Source: DAOVQB01 sp023128935
GTDB lineage: Bacteria > Eisenbacteria > RBG-16-71-46 > CAIMUX01 > WJJG01
Direction of reading: 5' to 3'
DNA length: 26,652 nt
NCBI GenBank assembly: GCA_030628905.1
Contig: DAOVQB010000039.1
Span: forward strand, 1 to 26,652
This document shows positions 15,396-23,601 of this stretch, piece after piece. Position 1 is the stretch's first letter. The number at the start of each line of letters is the position of its first letter. The position numbers and the translations under genes are program-made. Under the pieces are notes generated by a model. It saw only the letters and a list, made by a program, of their open reading frames with translations, was not told the DNA's origin and did not search any database.

Positions 15396-17696
15396 ATGAA
15401 CGGATCTAATGAGCCATCGGATTATAGTTGGCGACGATTCCCCGATTACAGGCAACGATTCACTGACTACAGGCAACGATTCGCCGATAACAGGCGACGA
15501 TTTCCTGATTACTTGCGGCGATTCGGCTGGGCCGCCAGGAGATCGCTGGGTTTGGCCGGACCCCAGCACATCGGTGCCGGACTACTGCTCCTTTTCCTCC
15601 TGGCATTGTCTATCGGTGCCCCGGCCGGTGCCGCGCGCAGTCGCGAGTTCTGCGTCTCGAGCGTCGATGGAATCCTCAAGGGGGAATTGGACGGGATTGC
15701 TGCCAGACCCGAGGGAGCGATCCTTCCGGCACCTGCCAGCAAGCAGGTCCTTTCCGGGGAGGTTGCCTACGTCTGGTCGCTGCTGCCCGATGGAAAGGGC
15801 GGGGTCTATGCCGCCACAGGCAGTGAAGGACACGTCTATCATATCCATGGGGATGGCTCCTGCGAGACACTGGCGAAGACCTTCGAGTACGAACTCTTTG
15901 CGCTCACCCGCGCGATGGATGGGAATCTCTACGTTTCTGGGGCCCCCAACGGTACGGTGACACGCATCCTTGCAGATGGTTCAACAGAGACGGTGATTGA
16001 CTTGCCCGAAGGCCTTGTCTGGGATCTCCTAGCCTCTCCCAAGGGGGACCTATTCGTTGCGGCCGGCGAGAGCGGCGAGATCTATCGCATCCGATCCAAC
16101 GGCGAGACCGAACCGATCGGCCGCGTTCCTGACATGCATGTCGTCTGCCTCTCATGGTGGGAGGGACGTATTCTCTGTGGCACTGACGGGCGGGGCATTC
16201 TGGCGGCGCTGGATCCACGCACCGGCGAGCTGGAAGTGCTATTCGACACCTCCCAGGAGGAAGTAGTCGCCATTCTGCCCCTGGGGTCCGAGCGCGTGAT
16301 CTTTGCTGCCAATGGGAGTAGTAATACCCCAGAGGGAAGCGAGACGGGTAGCAGCTTCATGCTGCCGCCGATTGCGATCCATGCCAATGGGGTCTCTGGG
16401 CAATCAACGATCTATGAACTGGGGCCTGAAGGTCTGATCAGGCCCGTCTGGAAGTGCCCCGATCTGGACATCCTGTGCCTGGCCTTGGCGCCAGACGGCA
16501 CCATCCTGGCGGGCACTGGCGACAATGGGGTGCTCTACAGTTTGGATGCGCATTGGAACGCCACGCGGCTCGTGGACTTCGATGAAGATCAGTTGCTCTC
16601 CGTTGCCAGCGATGGGCAACGGGTCTTTGTTGGCACCGGGAACGGGGGCGCGGTCTACCAGCTCGACTGGGAGGCACGTCGCGAAGGCATCTATACCTCC
16701 CGGGTTTGGGATGCAGGGCTGGTTTCCACCTGGGGGACTCCCCACTGGATCGCCTCTGGAAAGGGCGATGTGGTGATGGAAACCCGCTGCGGCCGCCTGC
16801 GCGAACCCGGTGAGAGCTGGAGCGAATGGCAAGCGCTTCAGGGTGGCCGGGTAGCAAGCCCTCCGGGACGGTTCCTGCAGTGGCGGATGCAGCTGAAGGC
16901 AGATCAGCGCGGTGACTTGCGCATCCGCACAATCAGGGTTCCCTATCGCGGCCCCAACCGATCACCGCAGGTCAGTAAGGTCAGGGTCTCGCCCAAGGCG
17001 CCGGAACTGGTCAGTGCTGCCGGGACGCGCCCAACGGCTGTGCGCCAAAAGCTCCGCGGTGGTATTCAGGTGGAATACACGCTTGGCGAGGCGGGAAATA
17101 GCGGCAATGGTGCTTCGCCGGAGCGAACGGGGTTGTGGTCGCGGAGCCTACGGACAGCTGTTTGGGAAGGGAAAGATCCGGATGGGGATCAACTGCGTTA
17201 CGATCTCTTCCTCCGCCTGCTCGAGGATGAGGAGTTCTTGCCGCTCAAGCTGGACATAGAGGAGCAGGCTTTCACCTGGGACGCGGCTGCCTGGCCGGAA
17301 GGCTGGTATGAGCTGAGGGTGGTTGCCAGAGATGAGGAAAGTAATCCACCTGGCGAGGGGTTGGAGGCCGAGCGGCTTAGTGGACCTTTTGAGATCGACA
17401 ATACGCCTCCCCGGCTGCGCGACCTGCGTCTGGAGATCGAGGACGGGGATCTGATCCTGTCGGGTAAGGCAGTGGATGAGATTAGCCGTATCCGGTCTCT
17501 GGAGTTCTCGCTAAACGGGGAGGGTTGGCGGATGGCCCTGCCGATCGATGGCATGCTGGATAGCCGCAGCGAGTCGTTCCGCATCGTAGTGCCAAGATTA
17601 GAGGATGGTAGGTATCCCGCCGTACTTGGCGCGAGGGTTTCTGATGAGGTGGGGCACTTGGCGACTGCACGGCTGCGCGTCCCGCAGCTAGACTAA
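15396..17696 (+). CDS. Secreted or anchored beta-propeller protein (NHL/SMP-30-like)
   Basis: This is a 766-residue protein if translation starts at ATG 15396 (GGGAGA nine bases upstream). Residues 13-43 are a seven-residue repeat (R-F-x-D-Y-R-Q) in front of the hydrophobic segment GAGLLLLFLLALSIGAPAGA, which gives an unusually long basic pre-sequence. TTG 15552, with AGGAG ten bases upstream, would instead give a normal signal peptide and leave the repeats untranslated. Residues 120-430 contain repeated blades with turn motifs such as VWSLLPDGKGGVYAATGSEG, LFALTRAMDGNLYVSGAPNG, LLASPKGDLFVAAGESGEIY and LALAPDGTILAGTGDNGVLY, as in six-bladed propellers. A linker and an Ig or fibronectin-like region (FEIDNTPPRLRDLRLEI) complete the chain. 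It may bind ligands or partners in the periplasm. No catalytic residues are recognised. It is 17 bp from the BtuF-like gene. Confidence 0.82.
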   Translation: MNGSNEPSDYSWRRFPDYRQRFTDYRQRFADNRRRFPDYLRRFGWAARRSLGLAGPQHIGAGLLLLFLLALSIGAPAGAARSREFCVSSVDGILKGELDGIAARPEGAILPAPASKQVLSGEVAYVWSLLPDGKGGVYAATGSEGHVYHIHGDGSCETLAKTFEYELFALTRAMDGNLYVSGAPNGTVTRILADGSTETVIDLPEGLVWDLLASPKGDLFVAAGESGEIYRIRSNGETEPIGRVPDMHVVCLSWWEGRILCGTDGRGILAALDPRTGELEVLFDTSQEEVVAILPLGSERVIFAANGSSNTPEGSETGSSFMLPPIAIHANGVSGQSTIYELGPEGLIRPVWKCPDLDILCLALAPDGTILAGTGDNGVLYSLDAHWNATRLVDFDEDQLLSVASDGQRVFVGTGNGGAVYQLDWEARREGIYTSRVWDAGLVSTWGTPHWIASGKGDVVMETRCGRLREPGESWSEWQALQGGRVASPPGRFLQWRMQLKADQRGDLRIRTIRVPYRGPNRSPQVSKVRVSPKAPELVSAAGTRPTAVRQKLRGGIQVEYTLGEAGNSGNGASPERTGLWSRSLRTAVWEGKDPDGDQLRYDLFLRLLEDEEFLPLKLDIEEQAFTWDAAAWPEGWYELRVVARDEESNPPGEGLEAERLSGPFEIDNTPPRLRDLRLEIEDGDLILSGKAVDEISRIRSLEFSLNGEGWRMALPIDGMLDSRSESFRIVVPRLEDGRYPAVLGARVSDEVGHLATARLRVPQLD
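15430..15526. repeat. 21-bp tandem repeat, about 4.6 copies
   Basis: Units at 15430, 15451, 15472 and 15493, with a partial copy from 15514, share the core GGCAACGATTC and end in GATTACA or a variant. The copies differ at several positions, unlike the nearby 20-bp array. In the frame of the propeller gene they encode a heptad pattern R-F-x-D-Y-R-Q. Confidence 0.9.
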
Positions 17697-17712
17697 GTAC
17701 CGAGTTGTCAGG

Positions 17713-18483
17713 ATGACATCTCAACGCCGCATCGTTTCCCTGGTGCCCAGCCTGACGGAAACGCTCTTTGACCTCGGCGCCGGGTCCAGCCTGGTCGCCG
17801 CCACGGACTACTGCATTTCCCCTGCAGAAGCCTGCCGGATCCCCCGTGTCGGCGGACCGCGCAACCCGGACCTGGAGGGTATCGTCCGCCTTGATCCCGA
17901 TCTCGTTATTGCCGGCAAAGAAGAGAATTGCAGAGAACATCTAAAGTGGATTCGAGACCGCCTGCCCCTGAAGGTGTTCGACTGCCGCTCGCTCGAGGAC
18001 GCCCTGGCGCTCATTGAGGCCCTGGGGGAGATCGTAGGGCAGCGCAGTAGCGCCCGGGAGATCGTAGTGCGAACGACAGCGGTGTTACAGGGGCTCCGCG
18101 AGGGATGTGAGGAGCAAGGGCCAAAGCGCAATGTTTTCTATCCGCTGTGGACCGATCCATGGATGACCATTTCACGCCGCACATTTGTCGCCAGCATGAT
18201 AGAGGAGGCCGGTGGGCTCTCTATCTTCTGCGAGCGAGCCGAACCCTATCCGACCATCGATCTCGCTGAAGCGCGCCGGCGTGAGCCGGACGTTGTTCTG
18301 CTCCCGGATGAACCGCATGCCTTCGAGCAGGCTGATCGGCAACAGTTCCGCGATTTTCGGGCCTACGGCTCCGGATCGGTCCACTGCATCCCCGGGCGTT
18401 GGGCGGCCTGGTACGGAACGCGAATGGACGCCGGCCTGCGCGGGCTTCACCAGGCGATCTATCAGAAGTGTGCCCCACTCTGA
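17713..18483 (+). CDS. BtuF-like cobalamin/metal-chelate-binding domain protein, no signal peptide
   Basis: This 256-residue protein belongs to the helical-backbone periplasmic-binding family. It has RIVSLVPSLTETLFDLGAG at the start, VVAATDYC-like and PRVGGPRNPDLEGIVRLDPD segments, then LVIAGKEEN and the C-terminal lobe from VFYPLWTDPWMTISRRTF to PDVVLLPDEPHAF. These features match vitamin B12 or corrinoid-binding relatives of BtuF. No signal peptide is visible and ATG 17713 follows a poor Shine-Dalgarno (TTGTCAGG), so it may be cytosolic, as are many single-domain relatives. No BtuC, BtuD or cobalamin-synthesis gene is nearby. Co-transcription with the propeller gene is likely from the 16-bp spacing, and a promoter for the next operon lies downstream. 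Confidence 0.85.
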   Translation: MTSQRRIVSLVPSLTETLFDLGAGSSLVAATDYCISPAEACRIPRVGGPRNPDLEGIVRLDPDLVIAGKEENCREHLKWIRDRLPLKVFDCRSLEDALALIEALGEIVGQRSSAREIVVRTTAVLQGLREGCEEQGPKRNVFYPLWTDPWMTISRRTFVASMIEEAGGLSIFCERAEPYPTIDLAEARRREPDVVLLPDEPHAFEQADRQQFRDFRAYGSGSVHCIPGRWAAWYGTRMDAGLRGLHQAIYQKCAPL

Positions 18484-18533
18484 GTTAGGGCCCTTACAGA
18501 TACGGGGAATAGATGCCGCGGGTGGGGTTTGCC

Positions 18534-18562
18534 TTGACAGGTCTGGACCAACCGCATAGAAC
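18534..18562 (+). promoter_or_regulatory. Sigma70-type promoter for the polysaccharide operon
   Basis: A perfect TTGACA (18534-18539) is followed after 17 bases by TAGAAC (18557-18562). The predicted start near 18569 gives a leader of about 38 bases before ATG 18607. It sits in the only gap between the BtuF-like gene and a run of five closely packed glycan genes. Confidence 0.55.
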
Positions 18563-18606
18563 TTCTGGCGATGGAGAGGGAACGCACACGGAAGGCCTAT
18601 TGACGC

Positions 18607-19929
18607 ATGATCATTCAGCTCCTAATCAAGATCGCGCTGGTCGTCGTGCCGCTGATCCTGGTGGCAGGGCAGGATACGCGCGGGCCACAGATGGAAATGG
18701 CGGTGGGCGCATCGCTAATCATCGCCTTGGTTGCCATCCGCTATGGGAAGTTGAGGCCCTTTCGGAACAAGTGGCTGCTACTGTTTGTCGGTTATCTGTT
18801 GGTGAACCGTCATTTTGCCCCAACCCCTCTGGCCTTTGCGGCCGGTAATGTGCCCAACTTCTGGATCTGGAAGCCGGTTTTCTATGTCATCGTCTTCGTG
18901 ATGATGATTGTGACACTGGCCAGTCTCCGGTTCACCGAAGAGCACAAGCAGAAACTCCTGAATGTCATGGCGTGGGTTGGACTCGTCATGTCGGCCTACA
19001 CCGTGGTTCAGTGGATCGGGATTGATCAGTTTGCCATCAAGCTGGGCTCCAAGAATCTCATGGGTGTGGTAGGGACGCTCGGTAACCGCATCCTGGTTGC
19101 GCCCTTCATCGCGATGCTCATCCCGATCGCGCTCTATATGCGCAGATGGTGGCAGGCCATCCTCATGACCCTGGCGGTCCTCGTCACGCGCAGTCAGATG
19201 GGCATCGGGTCACTGGTTGTGGGTTTGATCATCTGGGTTGGCTTGCGAAGCCGTCGCGCCTTCTTATCCATGGTGACGCTCTGCGCGGTCATCGTGCTGG
19301 CTACGGTGATCGGACACAGCACCAGCGCGCACGTGCGCCGGTTTCTCGATGACAATGGCCGCTTCCGCGAGTGGTCACAGATGATCGAGGACTGGCGTTC
19401 GCCGATGGTCGAGGGCAGGGACAACAGCTATGCGATCACGGGCCGGGGTATCGGCTCCTTCAGGTTCTCCTATCCGCTGGATCATAAGAGTCTGTTCCAG
19501 CAAGCTCACAACGATTACTTGCAGGTTCTGTATGAATGTGGAGTGATTGGCCTGCTGCTGATGCTGGGCGCGATGATCTGGATGATACGGGACAACTACG
19601 CCTTCAAGGACACCTGGGATGGCAAACCCAATAGGTATCGCATAAGCCTGCTGGCCAGTTTCGGCTGCATAGCCTCCAATGCCTTCGGAAACTTCGTCTG
19701 GCAGATCGGACCCACCATCTTCTATACGGTGATGGTGGTGGGGCTCCTGCACAACAAGGATGGGGACGAGGAAACAGACCTGCTCGTGGCGCAAGCGGAC
19801 GAAGACCGCCTGAACCGGCGCGTGGCTGCCGCCGGGAGATGGGTGGCGGGCCTGTTTCGGGGGAGGGGCGCAGCGCGGCCAGCGCGCGGGAGCGTGGCCG
19901 TGCCACCGAAGAAGCGGCGGAAGAAATAG
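18607..19929 (+). CDS. O-antigen ligase/polymerase (Wzy/WaaL superfamily)
   Basis: This 440-residue integral membrane protein has about ten to twelve predicted helices (for example LIKIALVVVPLILVAG at the start and LTLCAVIVLATVIG-like segments). A large extracytoplasmic loop lies between them, with FREWSQMIEDWRSPM, GRGIGSFRFSYP and QAHNDYLQVLYECGVIGLLL. The His of HNDYLQ (His301) and the preceding Arg-rich loop are typical of WaaL/Wzy_C enzymes, which ligate or polymerise undecaprenyl-linked glycan in the periplasm. The C-terminal 40 residues are cytoplasmic and very basic (VPPKKRRKK). It leads the operon, 16 bp before the first GT4 gene, behind a good promoter. Sequence alone does not say whether it is a ligase or a polymerase. 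Confidence 0.86.
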   Translation: MIIQLLIKIALVVVPLILVAGQDTRGPQMEMAVGASLIIALVAIRYGKLRPFRNKWLLLFVGYLLVNRHFAPTPLAFAAGNVPNFWIWKPVFYVIVFVMMIVTLASLRFTEEHKQKLLNVMAWVGLVMSAYTVVQWIGIDQFAIKLGSKNLMGVVGTLGNRILVAPFIAMLIPIALYMRRWWQAILMTLAVLVTRSQMGIGSLVVGLIIWVGLRSRRAFLSMVTLCAVIVLATVIGHSTSAHVRRFLDDNGRFREWSQMIEDWRSPMVEGRDNSYAITGRGIGSFRFSYPLDHKSLFQQAHNDYLQVLYECGVIGLLLMLGAMIWMIRDNYAFKDTWDGKPNRYRISLLASFGCIASNAFGNFVWQIGPTIFYTVMVVGLLHNKDGDEETDLLVAQADEDRLNRRVAAAGRWVAGLFRGRGAARPARGSVAVPPKKRRKK

Positions 19930-19945
19930 CCGGACGAGATCAAGC

Positions 19946-21106
19946 ATGAAGTTGTGCTGCGTCATCAACGGACTCGAGACCGGTGGCGCGGAAATGATGC
20001 TCTGCCGCCTGCTCGGCCGCCTGGATCGGGATCGGTTTGAACCGGTCGTTATTTCATTGATCGACAAGGGAACCCTCGGCGAGTCGATTGAGACGCTCGC
20101 CGTGCCGGTCTATGCGCTCGGCATGTCACGCGGCCGTCTGTCGGTGCGCGGGTTGTGGCGTCTGACGCGGCGGCTTGGGCTGCTGAAGCCGGATCTGATC
20201 CAGGGCTGGATGTATCATGGCAATTTGGCCGCGCTTGTTGGCCGGTACTTGGCTTCGCCGCGCAGCGCACTGCTCTGGAATATCAGGCACTCCATCTCCG
20301 ATCTTGCTGATGAAGGGCGCAGCACGGCGTGGGCCATCCGCGGCGGCGCGCTTCTCTCGCGCTCCTGCGGAAAGATCATCTACAACTCCGCGGTGAGCGC
20401 GCGCCAGCACGAGGCGCTGGGATACCGATCCGACCGGCGGGTGGTGATCCCCAATGGCTTTGACTGCGAGGAGTTCAAGCCCGCACCCGGTGCAGGCGAG
20501 GCCCTGCGAAAATCCTTATGTCTAGCACCTCAGGACCTCCTGATCGGCCTAATCGGGCGACATCACCCAGTGAAGGATCATGCCAACTTCTTCCGTGCCG
20601 GTAGCAGGCTGATAGCGACGCACAAGCGGGTGCGTTTTGTGCTGGCGGGCCGGGGAGTGGAGCCGGCCAATGCCACCCTCACAGCGCTGATTCGGGAGAA
20701 CGGATTAGACGATCGTGTCCGCCTGCTCGGTGAGCGCCGGGATATGCCGGATCTGCTGGCTGGACTGGACATCGCAACATCGTCTTCCTTTGGTGAGGGT
20801 TTTCCAAACGTGATCGGTGAAGCCATGGCCTGCGGTGTTCCCTGTGTTGTCACGGACGTGGGGGATTCATCCAGACTCGTGGGCGATACGGGTTGTGTCG
20901 TACCGGCGCGGGATCCGGAGGCCTTGGCGCGCGCATGGGGTGATCTGATAAAGAGCGGAAGGGATCGCAGAAGGCGGTTGGGAGAGAAGGCGCGGCAGCG
21001 GATCGTGCGGGAATTCTCACTGGATGCCATCGCGCGCCAGTACGAAGTGCTCTATCAGGAAATGGCAGGCAGGAAGCGGCAGGGTTTGCGAGCAGCGGGG
21101 GCGTGA
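19946..21106 (+). CDS. GT4 glycosyltransferase
   Basis: This 386-residue GT-B enzyme has the N-terminal glycine motif LETGGAEMMLCRLL (residues 10-23), DLIQGWMYHGNLAALVGRYL and HSISDLADE in the acceptor half. The donor half has VVIPNGFDCEEFKP, IGLIGRHHPVKDHANFFRA, FVLAGRGVEPANA and EGFPNVIGEAMACGVPCVVT, with Glu284 and Glu292 forming the E-x7-E pair. It transfers a sugar from a nucleotide donor to a lipid-linked glycan on the cytoplasmic side. The Shine-Dalgarno is weak (GACGAGATC), and expression probably depends on readthrough from the upstream gene. The next gene starts one base after its stop codon, so the two are tightly coupled. Confidence 0.92.
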   Translation: MKLCCVINGLETGGAEMMLCRLLGRLDRDRFEPVVISLIDKGTLGESIETLAVPVYALGMSRGRLSVRGLWRLTRRLGLLKPDLIQGWMYHGNLAALVGRYLASPRSALLWNIRHSISDLADEGRSTAWAIRGGALLSRSCGKIIYNSAVSARQHEALGYRSDRRVVIPNGFDCEEFKPAPGAGEALRKSLCLAPQDLLIGLIGRHHPVKDHANFFRAGSRLIATHKRVRFVLAGRGVEPANATLTALIRENGLDDRVRLLGERRDMPDLLAGLDIATSSSFGEGFPNVIGEAMACGVPCVVTDVGDSSRLVGDTGCVVPARDPEALARAWGDLIKSGRDRRRRLGEKARQRIVREFSLDAIARQYEVLYQEMAGRKRQGLRAAGA

Positions 21107-21107
21107 T

Positions 21108-22268
21108 TTGAAAGTCTGTCAGATCTGCGCGGTTGACATATCGCACAAGATCCTACTGGCGGCCCTCAACAAGAGCATTGTTACAGCCGGACACGATCTG
21201 GTACTGGTCTCCTCGCCGGGTCCCCATTTCGACACTCTCAAGGCAGAGGGCTATCGCGTCGTAAGCATCAATATCGCGCGGAACCAAAATTTCTTCTCGC
21301 ACATGAAGAGCGTAACGGAGCTCTATCGCTTCATGCGGCGCGAGTCGTTTGATCTGGTTCATGTTCACACGCCCGTGGCGGCGCTTTTGGGCCGCATAGC
21401 TGCGCGTCTCGCGCGTGTTCCGCTTGTCGTCTACACGGCCCATGGATTCTATTTCCACGAGAACATGCCCGCACCGCAAAGGGCCTTTCACCAAGGACTG
21501 GAGAAGTGGGCCGGTCGCATGACGGATTTTCTCTTCACCCAATCGGCCGAGGATGCTGCCACGGCACGGGATCTGAAGCTCTTGCCCGCGGATCGCATCC
21601 TGGCGATTGGAAACGGGGTTGAGTTGCGGAGGTTCGATCCGCACTGTGCCGGACACCGGCGCCAAGAGACGCGGCGAGAGCTAGGACTTCCCGACAGCGC
21701 ACGGGTTATACTAAGTATGGGGCGTCTGGTGCGTGAGAAGGGCTATGGGGAGCTTTTTCAAGCGCTGTCCAAGATGAAAGCAGATGCCCTACCGGATCAT
21801 CACCTGCTCGTAGTGGGGTCGCGGCTGGACAGTGACAGGGATGACGGCCTGAGGGCAGAAATCCGCCGCGTGGAACAGGATTCGGACCTGAAGCGGCGAG
21901 TACACTTCTTGGGTCAGCAGGAGGATATCGCCGGATTACTCAGCGCATCTGATATATTCGTTCTACCATCGCATCGCGAGGGCATGCCCCGGTCCATTAT
22001 CGAGGCCATGGCCTCGGGCCTGCCGGTTGTGGCGACAGACATCCGCGGGTGCCGCGAGGAGGTAGTCGCGGGCACGACAGGTTTGCTCGTTCCGGTGGGC
22101 GATGTGGACGCCCTGGCAGCGGCCCTGGCCGAGCTGGTGAGCGATCCTGAGAAGGCGCGCGCGATGGGTGCAGCCGGGCGGCAGCGGGCTCAGGCGCTCT
22201 ATGACGAGTCGGCTGTGGTCGCGCGCCAGCTGGAGGTTTATCAGCAGCTACATGAAACGGCTTGTTGA
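21108..22268 (+). CDS. GT4 glycosyltransferase, PglA-like
   Basis: This 386-residue GT4 enzyme probably starts at TTG 21108, one base after the preceding stop codon and in the classic opening KVCQICAVDISHKILL. A GGGGG run lies just upstream. The acceptor half has FDLVHVHTPVAALLGRIAAR and VVYTAHGFYFHE; the donor half has RVILSMGRLVREKGYGELFQ and HREGMPRSIIEAMASGLPVV (Glu291 and Glu299). This pattern fits the PglA/CapM/EpsD-like group that adds the second sugar to the product of a phosphoglycosyl transferase. The PglC-like and PglD-like genes follow at once, with a 17-bp overlap to the former, and support that role. The donor sugar is not identified. Confidence 0.9.
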   Translation: MKVCQICAVDISHKILLAALNKSIVTAGHDLVLVSSPGPHFDTLKAEGYRVVSINIARNQNFFSHMKSVTELYRFMRRESFDLVHVHTPVAALLGRIAARLARVPLVVYTAHGFYFHENMPAPQRAFHQGLEKWAGRMTDFLFTQSAEDAATARDLKLLPADRILAIGNGVELRRFDPHCAGHRRQETRRELGLPDSARVILSMGRLVREKGYGELFQALSKMKADALPDHHLLVVGSRLDSDRDDGLRAEIRRVEQDSDLKRRVHFLGQQEDIAGLLSASDIFVLPSHREGMPRSIIEAMASGLPVVATDIRGCREEVVAGTTGLLVPVGDVDALAAALAELVSDPEKARAMGAAGRQRAQALYDESAVVARQLEVYQQLHETAC

Positions 22269-22857
22269 CATCGGCGGATCGCTGTTGATGCTGATCCTCA
22301 CGCTTCCCGTGATGATCGTTGTTGCTCTGCTGATCCGGATTGGCCTGGGCCGGCCGGTTCTGTTCCGCCAAGAGCGGCCGGGAAAAGGAGGCGTGGTCTT
22401 CACGCTGTATAAGTTTCGATCCATGAGCGAGAAGCGGGATGCCTCGGGGGAACTGTTGCCGGATGAGGAAAGGCAAACTGCCCTGGGTGCTCGACTGCGC
22501 GCGTTGAGCCTGGATGAACTGCCGCAGCTGTGGAATGTTCTCCGGGGTGAGCTCAGCCTCGTGGGCCCGCGACCCCTACTGGTCGAGTACCTGCCGCTCT
22601 ATACATCAGAGCAAGCCAGGCGGCACGAGGTGAAACCGGGGATCACCGGATGGGCGCAGGTGCGGGGCCGCAACGCCTTGACCTGGGAAGATAAGCTGGC
22701 ACTCGATGTTTGGTATGTGGATCATCGATCTTTCTGGCTGGATCTGAAGATCCTCTGGTGGACCCTTGGAGAAGTCTTGCAGCGCCGAGGCATCGGTCAC
22801 GCGGGCGGGGCAACGATGCCCCGGTTCACAGGCAGCCGGGAGAAGGGGATGACGTGA
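22252..22857 (+). CDS. PglC-like monotopic phosphoglycosyl transferase
   Basis: This 201-residue enzyme has a single membrane-embedded N-terminal helix (GGSLLMLILTLPVMIVVALL), which forms a re-entrant hairpin in this family. The catalytic Asp-Glu pair follows (Asp88-Glu89, in SLDELPQLWNVLRGELSLVG), with PGKGGVVFTLYKFRSM and KPGITGWAQVRGRN. It loads a phospho-sugar from a UDP donor onto undecaprenyl phosphate, the first membrane step of glycan assembly. ATG 22252 overlaps the preceding gene by 17 bp. An alternative upstream start would add residues encoded by the end of the GT4 gene and is unlikely. The acetyltransferase that follows suggests a di-N-acetylbacillosamine-like substrate, though PglE and PglF are not in this window. 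Confidence 0.93.
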   Translation: MKRLVDIGGSLLMLILTLPVMIVVALLIRIGLGRPVLFRQERPGKGGVVFTLYKFRSMSEKRDASGELLPDEERQTALGARLRALSLDELPQLWNVLRGELSLVGPRPLLVEYLPLYTSEQARRHEVKPGITGWAQVRGRNALTWEDKLALDVWYVDHRSFWLDLKILWWTLGEVLQRRGIGHAGGATMPRFTGSREKGMT

Positions 22858-23531
22858 GATCACAGGTGGAGTCGCAGGTTGTTATCATTGGTGCTTCGGG
22901 CCATGGACGTGTAGCGCTCGATCTCCTGCAGGCGGCGGGGTGCGGGATGGCCGGCTTTATCGATCGGGGGATGGATCCAGGCAGCGAGATCAATGGGGCG
23001 CATGTGCTCGCACGAGAGCCTGAAGAGTGCGAGTTGCTCGGCAAGCCGGAGGTAGGTTGGTTCGTGGCGCTCGGCGACAATGCAACGCGCAGGAGCATTT
23101 GCCAGCGGATCATTAAGCTGACCGGTAGGCCACCGGTGAATCTGATCCACCCGAGTGCGATAGTCAGTCCGAGCGTCACATTGGGACATGGTGTCTTCAT
23201 CGGCCCTGGCGCCGCCGTCAACGCCAACAGCTCCCTGGCCGATGGCGTCATTGTCAACACCGGAGCCACTCTGGATCATGATGCCCAAGTGGGCGCCTAC
23301 GCTCAGATCTCGCCCGGGTGCCATCTGGCGGGAAATGCCGTGCTCGGTGCGCTGAGCTTCCTTGGGGTGGGGTGCTGCCTTATCCCAGGCCGTAGCGTTG
23401 GCGCCGGAGCCATGGTGGGAGCTGGCGCCGTGGTTGTGCGGGACATCCCCGAGCGGGTGGTGGCCATGGGCTCTCCGGCACGCGTGACGCGCCAGATCTC
23501 GAACAGCGACCCAACCTCTGCTCCTCGGTGA
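22854..23531 (+). CDS. PglD-like sugar O/N-acetyltransferase (left-handed beta helix)
   Basis: This 225-residue protein starts at GTG 22854, which overlaps the preceding TGA (GTGA), with AAGGGG a few bases upstream. Residues 5-60 form a Rossmann-like domain (VVIIGASGHGRVALDLL). Residues 100-215 are hexapeptide repeats (SPSVTLGHGVFIGPGAAVNA, then DGVIVNTGATLDHDAQVGAY), with His142 in the position of the PglD general base. The family acetylates the amino group of UDP-4-amino-4,6-dideoxy-GlcNAc with acetyl-CoA, in the cytoplasm. A trimeric assembly is expected. A hairpin with a TTTT tail follows the stop, so this is the last gene of the operon. A 3' fragment of a near-copy survives at 25899-26178. 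Confidence 0.9.
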   Translation: MRSQVESQVVIIGASGHGRVALDLLQAAGCGMAGFIDRGMDPGSEINGAHVLAREPEECELLGKPEVGWFVALGDNATRRSICQRIIKLTGRPPVNLIHPSAIVSPSVTLGHGVFIGPGAAVNANSSLADGVIVNTGATLDHDAQVGAYAQISPGCHLAGNAVLGALSFLGVGCCLIPGRSVGAGAMVGAGAVVVRDIPERVVAMGSPARVTRQISNSDPTSAPR

Positions 23532-23540
23532 CTTCTGGGG

Positions 23541-23559
23541 AGCCCTAGCGTGGGCTTTT
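23541..23559 (+). terminator. Rho-independent terminator after the polysaccharide operon
   Basis: AGCCC (23541-23545) pairs with GGGCT (23552-23556) around TAGCGT, followed by TTT and a C. The hairpin is only ten bases past the stop codon. It may also help stop the convergent beta-helix gene. Confidence 0.55.
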
Positions 23560-23601
23560 CGCCAGGCCTACCCCGACCCCATCAACAAGATCCAGGCACC
23601 C

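Noticed and set aside
15409..15960. A 183-codon frame overlapping the propeller gene in another frame
   Set aside because: Its repeat-like start merely reflects the 21-bp array read in a second frame. The propeller frame has the blades and signal sequence.
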